In this document: positions 8,384 to 16,356 of the stretch, in pieces
Layout: every line of letters begins with the position of its first letter
How positions within the stretch are numbered: the first letter of the stretch is position 1
Assembly: GCF_900111145.1 (NCBI RefSeq)
Contig: NZ_FOIR01000001.1
Span: 1,061,501-1,125,500, forward strand
From: Roseivirga pacifica
GTDB taxonomy: Bacteria > Bacteroidota > Bacteroidia > Cytophagales > Cyclobacteriaceae
DNA: 64,000 nucleotides
Direction of reading: 5' to 3'
The notes under the pieces: model-generated
What the model saw: the letters and a program-made list of their open reading frames with translations, nothing else
What the model was told of the DNA's origin: nothing
Database searches by the model: none
Program-made: the position numbers and the translations under genes

Positions 8384-9568
8384 ATGAGATTCTTAGAATT
8401 AGTTGGAAGAAATAAGGCCCTTTTTACTAAAGACATTAATGAAAGAGAAGAAGAATTAACCACAAAGGTTGGTGAATCTTCCTTTTTGGTCTTAGGAGGT
8501 GGTGGGTCCATAGGTCAAGCAGTTGTTAATGAGATTTTTAGTCGACAGCCAAAAAAGCTACATGTTGTTGATATCTCTGAGAATAACTTGGTAGAGTTGG
8601 TCCGTGATTTGAGGAGCTCTCATGGGTATATCAAAGGTGATTTCAGAACATTTGCCCTTGATATCGGATCATGGCAGTATGATGCATTTATAGAAAAGGA
8701 CGGACAGTATGATTATGTGTTGAACCTGTCGGCCCTCAAACATGTGCGTAGCGAGAAAGACCCCTACACACTGATGAGGATGATCGAAGTAAATGTTTTC
8801 AATACCGATAAAACCATTAGGCAAAGTATTGAAAACGGGACGAAGAAGTATTTTTGTGTGTCTACTGACAAGGCTGCCAATCCTGTCAACATGATGGGGG
8901 GCTCCAAGCGCATAATGGAGAAGTTTCTAATGAGAAGGTCAGTCGAGATTGACATTTCCACGGCACGATTCGCCAATGTGGCATTTTCTGATGGTTCTCT
9001 ATTGTTTGGTTTTAATCAAAGGCTGGCTAAGAAGCAACCTATTGTGGCTCCAAATGATGTGAGGCGCTATTTTGTTACCCCAAAGGAGTCAGGTGAATTA
9101 TGTCTGATGTCATGTATATTCGGAGAAAATCGTGACATTTTTTTTCCAAAATTGAGTGAAGAACTTCACCTCATCACATTTGCCGAAATAGCCAGAAAGT
9201 ATTTGCAGGCAATGGGTTATGGGGTAAAAGAGTGTAAAGATGAGGATGAAGCAAGAAAATTGGCCAAAGAGCCCTTAATTAAGGATTGGCCCTGTCTCTT
9301 TACACCCAGTGATACCACAGGTGAAAAAGACTTCGAAGAGTTTTTTACCAGCACTGAAAAGATCGACATGGAGCGATTTAATAACCTTGGAGTGATCAAA
9401 AATGATTTGGATCTCGACCTGGAAAGTATTACATATTTCGAGGAAGAGATTGAGGCAATCAAATCTAAGGGAGACTGGACCAAGGCCGAACTTGTCGACC
9501 TATTTTTCAAAATGATCCCCAATTTCGGTCATAAAGAAACAGGTAAGTATCTGGACGGTAAGATGTAA
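8384..9568 (+). CDS. legB: Nucleotide-sugar 4,6-dehydratase, CapD/LegB type
   Basis: This 394-residue extended short-chain dehydrogenase has an NAD(P)-binding GGGGSIG at 38-44 and the dehydratase triad region VSTDKAANPVNMMGGSK, with D162, K163, M171 and K175. The methionine in place of the usual tyrosine is known from the WbpM/PglF branch. The enzyme should remove water from a nucleotide-activated GlcNAc to give the 4-keto-6-deoxy sugar, the first step of legionaminic-type acid synthesis. It carries no N-terminal membrane domain but has about 30 extra residues before the Rossmann fold. The aminotransferase follows after 13 bases, and the next seven genes fit the same pathway. Confidence 0.82.
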   Translation: MRFLELVGRNKALFTKDINEREEELTTKVGESSFLVLGGGGSIGQAVVNEIFSRQPKKLHVVDISENNLVELVRDLRSSHGYIKGDFRTFALDIGSWQYDAFIEKDGQYDYVLNLSALKHVRSEKDPYTLMRMIEVNVFNTDKTIRQSIENGTKKYFCVSTDKAANPVNMMGGSKRIMEKFLMRRSVEIDISTARFANVAFSDGSLLFGFNQRLAKKQPIVAPNDVRRYFVTPKESGELCLMSCIFGENRDIFFPKLSEELHLITFAEIARKYLQAMGYGVKECKDEDEARKLAKEPLIKDWPCLFTPSDTTGEKDFEEFFTSTEKIDMERFNNLGVIKNDLDLDLESITYFEEEIEAIKSKGDWTKAELVDLFFKMIPNFGHKETGKYLDGKM

Positions 9569-9581
9569 CAAAGGGCAAGAG

Positions 9582-10736
9582 GTGGATAATCGTTTTAGGG
9601 CATTTTGTGGGCAGGTAAAGAGCCTGTTCGGACATCAGGAGTTTATTGCTTTGCATGAACCTAGGTTTTGGGGTAATGAGCAAAAATACCTCTCGGAGAC
9701 TATTGAGTCTACATTCGTTTCATCAGTAGGAGCGTTTGTTGACAAGTTCGAGTCTGAGTTTGCTACGTTTACCCAAACAAATAGAGCCGTGGCGGTGGTC
9801 AATGGTACTGCTGCGTTGCAGGTTTCTCTCAGGTTGGCGGGTGTTGGAGAAAATGACGAGGTAATAACACAATCTCTTACTTTCGTAGCCACCGCCAATG
9901 CCATTACCTACAATCACGCGCATCCCGTGTTTGTTGATGTAGATTTGCAAACCATGGGTATGTCGCCTACAGCTCTCGGTGATTTTCTGGAAGAGTTTGC
10001 CGAACTGAGAGAAGATGGTTGTTACAATAAGTCTTCAGGAAGGCGTATTGCGGCATGTATGCCCATGCACACATTCGGGTTTATGTGTCAAATGGATCAG
10101 ATCACGGCAATCTGCTCAAAATGGCATATTCCGGTTGTTGAAGATTCCGCAGAGGCTCTTGGCAGCTCTTACAAAGGAAAGCCAGCCGGGAGTTTTGGTA
10201 CCTTCGGTTCATTTTCATTCAATGGCAACAAAATCATCACTTCTGGTGGTGGTGGTGCCATCGTTTCAAATGATGTAGAGTTGGGTAACAAGGCCAAATA
10301 TCTCACGACAACCGCAAAGGTGCCGCATCGCTGGGAGTACTATCACGATGAGCTAGGCTATAACTTTCGAATGCCAAATCTAAATGCAGCATTGATTTGT
10401 GCTCAACTTGAGAAATTTACTTTTTTGAAAGAGAGCAAAAAGGAGCTATACGAAGACTATCGACAATGTATAGCTGACTATGGTCTTAGACTGAAGGCTA
10501 TTCCGGAAGATACAGACTGGAACTATTGGCTGATGAGTGTGGAGCTGGAAGGAGAAGATGAGAGAGATGCCTTTCTTAAATGCACCAATGATTTGGGCGT
10601 AATGACCAGGCCGATATGGCAGCTAATGCATCGTTTGCCTATGTATGCCGACTGCCGAAAAGATAGTCAGGTGAATGCCGAGTACCTAGAAAAGAGAATA
10701 GTGAATATCCCGAGTAGTGCCAGAAAAGTCCAATGA
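9582..10736 (+). CDS. legC: LegC-family sugar aminotransferase
   Basis: This PLP aminotransferase of the DegT/DnrJ/EryC1/StrS family (384 residues) has the LegC-like N-terminus (PRFWGNEQKYLSETIESTFVSS), VNGTAALQ in the phosphate-binding region and the Schiff-base lysine K217 in FNGNKIITSGGGG. It should aminate the 4-keto sugar made by the preceding dehydratase. The start is GTG at 9582 with AGAGG just upstream, which acts as a convincing ribosome binding site. It overlaps the following synthase by four bases (ATGA). By eye, this gene and its two neighbours are slightly richer in G and C than the glycosyltransferases of locus 2, which may point to transfer. Confidence 0.85.
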   Translation: MDNRFRAFCGQVKSLFGHQEFIALHEPRFWGNEQKYLSETIESTFVSSVGAFVDKFESEFATFTQTNRAVAVVNGTAALQVSLRLAGVGENDEVITQSLTFVATANAITYNHAHPVFVDVDLQTMGMSPTALGDFLEEFAELREDGCYNKSSGRRIAACMPMHTFGFMCQMDQITAICSKWHIPVVEDSAEALGSSYKGKPAGSFGTFGSFSFNGNKIITSGGGGAIVSNDVELGNKAKYLTTTAKVPHRWEYYHDELGYNFRMPNLNAALICAQLEKFTFLKESKKELYEDYRQCIADYGLRLKAIPEDTDWNYWLMSVELEGEDERDAFLKCTNDLGVMTRPIWQLMHRLPMYADCRKDSQVNAEYLEKRIVNIPSSARKVQ

Positions 10737-11782
10737 AACAAAATAAGGTTATAATTATTGCCGAAGCAGGAGTCAATCACAATGGTAGTACAATACTGGC
10801 CAAGAAACTCATCGATGCTGCTGCACAAGCCGGAGTTGACTTGATTAAATTTCAAACATTTAAAGCAGAGAAATTAGTATCAAAAGGTGCACAGAAGGCC
10901 AGTTACCAGAAGAAAAACACCAATGAGAAAGAGGAAGGTCAGTTCGAGATGCTCAAGCGGCTCGAATTAACGGAGGCCCAACATGAAGAACTCATTGCCT
11001 ATGCCAAAGAAAAAGGCTTGGAGTTTTTTTCAACGGCATTTGATACGGATGGACTCGAGTACTTAAACAGCCTTGGTTTTAGCAGGTTTAAAGTACCCAG
11101 CGGTGAGATCACCAATTACCCCTACTTGAAAAAAATTGCATCCTTCAAGAAGCCCGTGATACTGTCTACGGGAATGGCTGATATGAAGGAAATCAAAGAG
11201 GCCGTGGACTTGCTTACCTCGAAGGGATTGCCCAAAGGGGATATCACCATTTTGCATTGCAACACAGAGTACCCCACCCCCATGGAAGACGTAAACCTCC
11301 GCGCAATGAAAACCATTGAGGTGGAAATGGGTGTTAAAATTGGCTATTCAGACCATACTTTGGGTATTGAGGTGCCAATAGCCGCTGTAGCCTTAGGAGC
11401 AGTAGTCATTGAAAAGCACTTTACACTCGATAGAAGTATGCCTGGCCCAGACCATAGAGCATCACTTGAACCAGGAGAGCTAAAGGCTATGGTTGCGGGC
11501 ATTAGAAATATTGAAAAGGCCATAGCTGGAAATGGGCGTAAAGAACCCAGCAAGAGCGAACTGAAAAACCGTGTCGTTGGTCGAAAATCCTTATTCTTTG
11601 CTCACAATATGAAAAAGGGCCAGACTATTGGTGAAAACGACTTAATGACCTTGAGGCCAGGTGATGGCGTTTCACCGATGAAAATGAAAGAAATTATCGG
11701 AAAAACACTACTTACCGATGTGATGGTCAATGAGAAACTGAATTTGAGCCACATCATACATTCATTATCGAGTAACAATTGA
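10733..11782 (+). CDS. neuB: N-acetylneuraminate/legionaminate synthase (NeuB family)
   Basis: This 349-residue enzyme condenses a 6-carbon N-acyl sugar with phosphoenolpyruvate to make a nine-carbon acid. The TIM barrel (residues 1-265) shows IIAEAGVNHNG at the start, LIKFQTFKAEKLVS, FKVPSGEITNYPYL, ILSTGMAD and KHFTLDRSMPGPDH. These include the conserved metal- and PEP-binding residues. A C-terminal SAF antifreeze-like domain (about 285-345) closes the active site of the partner subunit. With a LegB/LegC pair immediately upstream, the product is more likely a legionaminic-type diamino acid than sialic acid itself. The gene starts four bases inside the aminotransferase gene. Confidence 0.9.
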   Translation: MKQNKVIIIAEAGVNHNGSTILAKKLIDAAAQAGVDLIKFQTFKAEKLVSKGAQKASYQKKNTNEKEEGQFEMLKRLELTEAQHEELIAYAKEKGLEFFSTAFDTDGLEYLNSLGFSRFKVPSGEITNYPYLKKIASFKKPVILSTGMADMKEIKEAVDLLTSKGLPKGDITILHCNTEYPTPMEDVNLRAMKTIEVEMGVKIGYSDHTLGIEVPIAAVALGAVVIEKHFTLDRSMPGPDHRASLEPGELKAMVAGIRNIEKAIAGNGRKEPSKSELKNRVVGRKSLFFAHNMKKGQTIGENDLMTLRPGDGVSPMKMKEIIGKTLLTDVMVNEKLNLSHIIHSLSSNN

Positions 11783-11795
11783 AGCTAATTTTATT

Positions 11796-12761
11796 ATGGA
11801 AAAGCTATCAAAAAAAATAAATCTGTCCGATATTACAGCTATCACAAATGGCGATTACTTGTTCCTAGGTACCAGTGAGGACGTAAAAATAGACAATATA
11901 AGTATTCAGGGAGAAGAGAACGTTGGAACACTTGACTGGTGTAGTGGCGAAACAGAAGAGGCAATACTCGGGTACTGTACTCAGGCAAGCGCAGGTTTAA
12001 TTCTAGTGAAGAAAGTAGAGCAATTTGAGATGCTCAAGAGTCAGGAGAAACTTCCAAATTTATTATTGGTTGAGAATCCAAAATTGGTCTATGCGAAAGT
12101 ATACGAACAATATAAAGTCAGCTCGGTTCCCTCAGTATCATCAAGCGCATTGATCAATGAAAAAGCCACTTTAGGAGCAAATCTATCTGTCGGAGATCAC
12201 TCGGTGATTGGCAATGTCAGATTAGGCAATAATGTAAAGATAGAGAACAATGTAGTGATTTATGATGGTGTTTCAATTGGTAATAATGTTAAGATAGGTT
12301 CGAACACGGTAATAGGCAGCGAAGGGTTTGGTTACATTGAAGATGGAAACAATGTTTTAGTTAAGTTTCCTCACATAGCAAGCGTCATTATAGAAAATGA
12401 TGTAGAAATTGGTAGCAATACGTCAATTGACAGAGGAGCCCTTAAGCATACCACTATCAGAACAGGTGTGAAGATTGATAACCTGGTTCACATTGCTCAT
12501 AATGTGGAAATTGGCAAACATTCACACATCATTGCCAATTCTATGATTGCAGGTAGTGTTAAGATTGGTGAGAGAGTATGGGTTGCTCCAAGCTCAAATA
12601 TTTTAGAACATTTGCACATTGGAGATGATGTAAAGATTGGAGTTGGTAGTGTTGTAACTAAGAATATCCCAAGTGGTGAAACTTGGACAGGAGCACCTGC
12701 TAGAGAGTTAGGCTCTTTTTTGAAAACCCAAAGAGCATTAAAGGGATTAATTGATTTATAG
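11796..12761 (+). CDS. LpxD-like left-handed beta-helix N-acyltransferase inside the nonulosonate operon
   Basis: This 321-residue protein has an N-terminal alpha/beta domain (1-110) like the uridine-binding domain of LpxD, then hexapeptide repeats (about 115-300). The LpxD catalytic region is preserved: EGFGYI near 176-181, DRGALKHTTI near 212-221 and NLVHIAHNVEIG with H235 matching the LpxD catalytic histidine. LpxD moves a 3-hydroxyacyl chain from acyl carrier protein to an amino sugar of lipid A. Here the gene lies between the NeuB and NeuC homologues, where a LegH-type acetyltransferase would be expected. I therefore infer that it acylates the amino group of the nonulosonate precursor. 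A housekeeping lipid A role is less likely. Confidence 0.75.
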   Translation: MEKLSKKINLSDITAITNGDYLFLGTSEDVKIDNISIQGEENVGTLDWCSGETEEAILGYCTQASAGLILVKKVEQFEMLKSQEKLPNLLLVENPKLVYAKVYEQYKVSSVPSVSSSALINEKATLGANLSVGDHSVIGNVRLGNNVKIENNVVIYDGVSIGNNVKIGSNTVIGSEGFGYIEDGNNVLVKFPHIASVIIENDVEIGSNTSIDRGALKHTTIRTGVKIDNLVHIAHNVEIGKHSHIIANSMIAGSVKIGERVWVAPSSNILEHLHIGDDVKIGVGSVVTKNIPSGETWTGAPARELGSFLKTQRALKGLIDL

Positions 12762-12766
12762 GTGTT

Positions 12767-13930
12767 TTGAAAAAGATAATCGCAGTCACCGCGGCTAGGT
12801 CAGAGTATGACCTATTGCACTCAGTTTATTTAAGATTGAATGAAGACGCAGGTTTTGATTTCAAGCTTATTGTATCAGGCCCTCACTTGAGTCCAACTTA
12901 TGGCCTTACAGTAGACCAGATCAAGAAAGATGGTTTTGTAATTGCAGATTATTGCTTCAATCTGCTGGACTCTGATGAAAAGTTAGCAAGAGTAGTCTCT
13001 GTTGGGAATCAAATCCCTCTAATTGCACAGACGCTTTATCGAGAAAACCCAGACTTGGTTATTGTGGCCGGAGACAGGGAAGATGTCATTTCCGTATGTA
13101 TTACAGCTGCCTATATGAGTATTCCCGTGGCACATTTTTTTGGAGGAGATATTGCTAAAGATGGAAATATTGATAATACCGTAAGGTATGCAGCAAGTAA
13201 ATTCGCTAATGTCCACTTCACCACACTCCATGAACATGCTGAAACTCTTAAAAAGCTAGGTGAAAATGATTGGAGAATCCATGTGGTCGGTAATCCGGCA
13301 TTAGACCGTTTTCTATCAACTAAAGTCTGTTCAAAGAGAGATTTACTTAAGAATTTGGACGTAGACCTATCTGAAGATAGAAAGTATGGAGTCGTTATTC
13401 AACACTCAATATTAACCGAAGTAGATCAGCAGGAGCGACAGATGAGAAATACCATGGAATCGCTTTTGAAAACGGATTTATTTTATTTTATCAATTATCC
13501 AAACTCAGACCCTGGTAGTTTGGATATTAGGACAGTCATTAATGAGTATTGTACGAAATATCCAGATCGTTTTTTCAGCTTCAAAAATCTAGACCGAATA
13601 GTTTACGTAAATCTCTTACGTTATGCATCGGTTTTAGTAGGTAATTCGAGCAGTGGTTTGTTGGAAGCTCCTTCTTTGAATCTACCAGCAGTGAATGTAG
13701 GTAATAGACAAAGAGGTCGGGTTCACGGTGAGAATGTTATCTTCGTTGACCATGATCAGCAGCAAATCCTTTCAGCTATAGATAAATGTTTAAATGATGT
13801 TGATTTTCGAAATTTGGTAGAAGAATGTAAAAACCCTTACGGAGACGGTGACAGTGCTCAAAAAGTAATTCAGGCTTTAAGGAATCTAAAGTTTGATGAT
13901 GAATTGATATATAAAAACATCACTTATTAG
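12767..13930 (+). CDS. neuC: UDP-N-acetylglucosamine 2-epimerase, hydrolysing (NeuC/LegG family)
   Basis: This GT-B-fold enzyme (387 residues) inverts C2 of a nucleotide amino sugar and releases the nucleotide, giving the free sugar used by the synthase. Visible features are VTAARSEYDLL at the N-terminus, VIVAGDREDVIS, AHFFGGDIAKDGNIDNTVR and VGNSSSGLLEAPSL, all characteristic of the hydrolysing 2-epimerases. The substrate here is probably the 2,4-diamino 4,6-dideoxy sugar. The start is TTG at 12767; no ATG or GTG is available without losing the first beta strand. It begins six bases after the LpxD-like gene and is followed three bases later by the deacetylase. Confidence 0.88.
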   Translation: MKKIIAVTAARSEYDLLHSVYLRLNEDAGFDFKLIVSGPHLSPTYGLTVDQIKKDGFVIADYCFNLLDSDEKLARVVSVGNQIPLIAQTLYRENPDLVIVAGDREDVISVCITAAYMSIPVAHFFGGDIAKDGNIDNTVRYAASKFANVHFTTLHEHAETLKKLGENDWRIHVVGNPALDRFLSTKVCSKRDLLKNLDVDLSEDRKYGVVIQHSILTEVDQQERQMRNTMESLLKTDLFYFINYPNSDPGSLDIRTVINEYCTKYPDRFFSFKNLDRIVYVNLLRYASVLVGNSSSGLLEAPSLNLPAVNVGNRQRGRVHGENVIFVDHDQQQILSAIDKCLNDVDFRNLVEECKNPYGDGDSAQKVIQALRNLKFDDELIYKNITY

Positions 13931-13933
13931 AAA

Positions 13934-14614
13934 ATGTGTGAATCAGTCTTAGTTGTATCTGCTCATCCCGATGACGAAATACTCGGAGCGGGCGGGACTT
14001 TAGTCAGGCATAGGGAGGTAGGAGATAAACTTTCCTGGCTTATAGCTACTGACTTATTTGAGCGACACGGTTTTTCCCCAGAACGAATAGCAAGTCGTCA
14101 AAATGAAATAGCCATGGTTGCAAATCAACTCTCAATGGATACATATCAACTTGACTACCCGACTATGACGCTAACTTCGGAGGATTTGGTAGATTTGGTT
14201 CCAAAAGTTTCTGAAGTAGTCAACAAGGTAAAACCATCAAAAATTTATTTGGTCAATCGCTCAGATGCTCATTCAGATCATAGGGTACTGTTTGACGCGG
14301 TGATGGCTTGTACGAAGTCATTTAGATACCCATTCATAAGAGAAGTGTTCATGTACGAGTGTCTGTCTGAGACAGAGTTTGCACCGCCACTTGCCGAGAA
14401 GGCATTTATTCCTCATTGCTATGTTGATATTTCTGAGCAAATAGACGAGAAATTAGAGCTTATGCGTATCTATGAATCCGAGTTAGGCTCGCATCCCTTT
14501 CCTCGTTCTATAAGAAATATTAAAGCATTGGCCACCTTTCGAGGCGCAAGCTGTGGAGTAGAGTACGCTGAAGCGTTTCAAATATTGAAATCATACCGTT
14601 TTGAGAAACTATAA
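13934..14614 (+). CDS. PIG-L (LmbE) family zinc-dependent deacetylase
   Basis: This 226-residue PIG-L protein has the zinc motif AHPDDE (H11, D13, D14) and the second motif AHSDH (H113, D115, H116). Family members remove N-acetyl groups from sugars such as GlcNAc-phosphatidylinositol or from bacterial amino-sugar conjugates. In this operon it could free an amine that the LpxD-like enzyme then acylates, or deacetylate the finished nonulosonate; both are inferences. It overlaps the following nucleotidyltransferase by 14 bases. I do not know the exact substrate. Confidence 0.8.
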   Translation: MCESVLVVSAHPDDEILGAGGTLVRHREVGDKLSWLIATDLFERHGFSPERIASRQNEIAMVANQLSMDTYQLDYPTMTLTSEDLVDLVPKVSEVVNKVKPSKIYLVNRSDAHSDHRVLFDAVMACTKSFRYPFIREVFMYECLSETEFAPPLAEKAFIPHCYVDISEQIDEKLELMRIYESELGSHPFPRSIRNIKALATFRGASCGVEYAEAFQILKSYRFEKL

Positions 14615-15647
14615 GGAGCACTTAATTGGATGTGAAGTAACCTTGAAAGAGGCTCTCGCTAGATTAGATTTTTTGGCAGCAGATGCGATTCTTTTTGTTT
14701 TAGATAAGGATCAAAAACTACTCGGAAGCCTTACAGACGGGGATGTGCGAAGAGGCCTGTTAAGGGGGGCAAGTATAGGAGATAAAGTGTGGAGGTTTAT
14801 TCAGCCTAACCCCAAAAGTATTCACAAAGCCAGGTACTCACTTCATGAGATCATTGATCTCAGAAAAAAGAATTTTAAGATTCTTCCTGTAGTAAATGAT
14901 GAAGGTTTCATCATTAATGTCATTAACTTCAGGTTTTTAAAATCATACTTGCCTGTGGACGCTTTGGTGATGGCCGGTGGAAGAGGTTCACGTTTACGCC
15001 CTTTGACAGATCAAACCCCTAAGCCCTTACTTAAAGTAGGAGAAAAAGCAATTATAGACCACAACATAGATCGGTTAAGGAGCTTTGGCATCGATGACTT
15101 CTATATCTCTGTTAGGTATCTGGGAGAACAGTTGGAAGAACATTTTGCCGAGAGAAATCTTAAAGAAATTGGCCTAGAGTTTATTTGGGAAAATGAACCT
15201 TTAGGAACTCTAGGTGCGGTAAGTTTGATAGAAAACTTCAAACATAATTATGTGCTCATTACCAATTCAGATATCCTGACCACAATGGACTATGAGCGTT
15301 TCTTTCTGGATTTCATTGACAAGGATGCGGATATGTCGGTGGTGACCATTCCCTATGACGTGAAAATCCCTTATGCTGTCATGGAAACCCGCCAGGGAGA
15401 GGTGGTTGCATTTAAGGAAAAACCTACCTACACCTATTACTCCAATGCCGGGATTTATCTTGTGAAAAGGGAAATACTTGATCGCGTTCCTGTAAATACG
15501 TTTTATAATAGTACTGACCTTATGGAAGATCTGATTGAAGGTGGTGGCAAGCTCATATCTTACCCAATCAGGGAATACTGGCTGGATATAGGCAAGCATG
15601 ATGACTTCCAAAAGGCCAATTTTGACGTTAAGAATCTCGATCTTTGA
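14601..15647 (+). CDS. ptmE: CBS-domain sugar-1-phosphate nucleotidyltransferase (PtmE-like)
   Basis: This 348-residue protein carries two CBS motifs at about residues 5-120 (GSLTDGDVRRGLLRG in the first) followed by a nucleotidyltransferase domain. The latter has ALVMAGGRGSRLRPLTDQTP, PKPLLKVGEK and VLITNSDIL. The same architecture in Campylobacter PtmE makes GDP-glucosamine for the legionaminic acid route, which fits the surrounding genes. The CBS part may sense a nucleotide. It starts with TTG at 14601 inside the end of the deacetylase gene and overlaps the next gene by four bases, so it is firmly inside the operon. Confidence 0.82.
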   Translation: MRNYKEHLIGCEVTLKEALARLDFLAADAILFVLDKDQKLLGSLTDGDVRRGLLRGASIGDKVWRFIQPNPKSIHKARYSLHEIIDLRKKNFKILPVVNDEGFIINVINFRFLKSYLPVDALVMAGGRGSRLRPLTDQTPKPLLKVGEKAIIDHNIDRLRSFGIDDFYISVRYLGEQLEEHFAERNLKEIGLEFIWENEPLGTLGAVSLIENFKHNYVLITNSDILTTMDYERFFLDFIDKDADMSVVTIPYDVKIPYAVMETRQGEVVAFKEKPTYTYYSNAGIYLVKREILDRVPVNTFYNSTDLMEDLIEGGGKLISYPIREYWLDIGKHDDFQKANFDVKNLDL

Positions 15648-16336
15648 AAGTCTTATTTCTTATTCCAGCAAGAGGAGGGTCGAAGGGCTTGCCTGGCAAA
15701 AATATAATGCCTTTAAATGGTAAACCTCTAATTCAATATACGCTGGAGGCAGCAAAAGGTGTAGCCAAACCCGGAGATGAAATTTGCGTGAGTACTGATG
15801 ATGCTGAAATTATACAAGTAGTGGAAGGTTTTGGGATTCCGGTGCCTTTTGTAAGACCCGGAGAATACGCAACTGACACAGCCAGTTCTCAGCAGGTTAT
15901 TGAGCATAGTTTGCACTGGTATAAGGAGAAGAATATCACTTTTGATGTGGTAGCTTTGCTACAACCTACCTCTCCTTTAAGAAACTCTCAAAATATAAAA
16001 CAGGCACTGGAGCTATGGGATTCTCAATTTGATATGGTCGCTTCAGTGAAAAGTACAGATGCTAATCCATATTATGTGCTAAGAGAAGAAAACGAAGAAG
16101 GTTTTCTGGAGCCGTCTAAAAAAGGAACCTTTAAAAGAAGGCAAGATTGTCCGGATGTATGGGAGTTAAACGGAGCGATTTATTTAATTAACCCTTCAAG
16201 CGTCACCACAAAAAAGATTTCAGAGTTTAAAAAAGTAAAAAAGTACATAATGAAGAAATACGAGAGTGTTGACATTGACGACTTTCATGACTTTAAATTT
16301 GCTGAATATTTATTGACCGGAAATATCAATCTCTGA
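15644..16336 (+). CDS. neuA: CMP-nonulosonate cytidylyltransferase (NeuA/LegF family)
   Basis: This 230-residue enzyme activates the nine-carbon acid with CTP. The CTP-binding loop IPARGGSKGLPGKN is complete, followed by GKPLIQYTLEAA, a STDDAEI segment and the family motif LLQPTSPLRN. The C-terminal part (WELNGAIYLINP) is typical of single-domain CMP-sialate and CMP-legionaminate synthetases. The TTG start at 15644 overlaps the previous gene by four bases. It is the last enzyme needed for a donor sugar; the gene 20 bases downstream is a good candidate for the transferase that uses it. Confidence 0.9.
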   Translation: MKVLFLIPARGGSKGLPGKNIMPLNGKPLIQYTLEAAKGVAKPGDEICVSTDDAEIIQVVEGFGIPVPFVRPGEYATDTASSQQVIEHSLHWYKEKNITFDVVALLQPTSPLRNSQNIKQALELWDSQFDMVASVKSTDANPYYVLREENEEGFLEPSKKGTFKRRQDCPDVWELNGAIYLINPSSVTTKKISEFKKVKKYIMKKYESVDIDDFHDFKFAEYLLTGNINL

Positions 16337-16356
16337 GCAATAAGTAATCCTCAATC

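Noticed and set aside
9723-9950. Open frame opposite the LegC gene
   Set aside because: It is a shadow of a well-supported aminotransferase gene and shows no motif or ribosome binding site.
10015-10278. 87-codon plus-strand frame inside LegC
   Set aside because: It lies wholly within the aminotransferase in another frame and reads as random composition.
11796-12761. Calling this the housekeeping lipid A gene lpxD
   Set aside because: The sequence is LpxD-like, but the gene sits inside the nonulosonate operon with no other lipid A gene near it, so a dedicated role is more likely.
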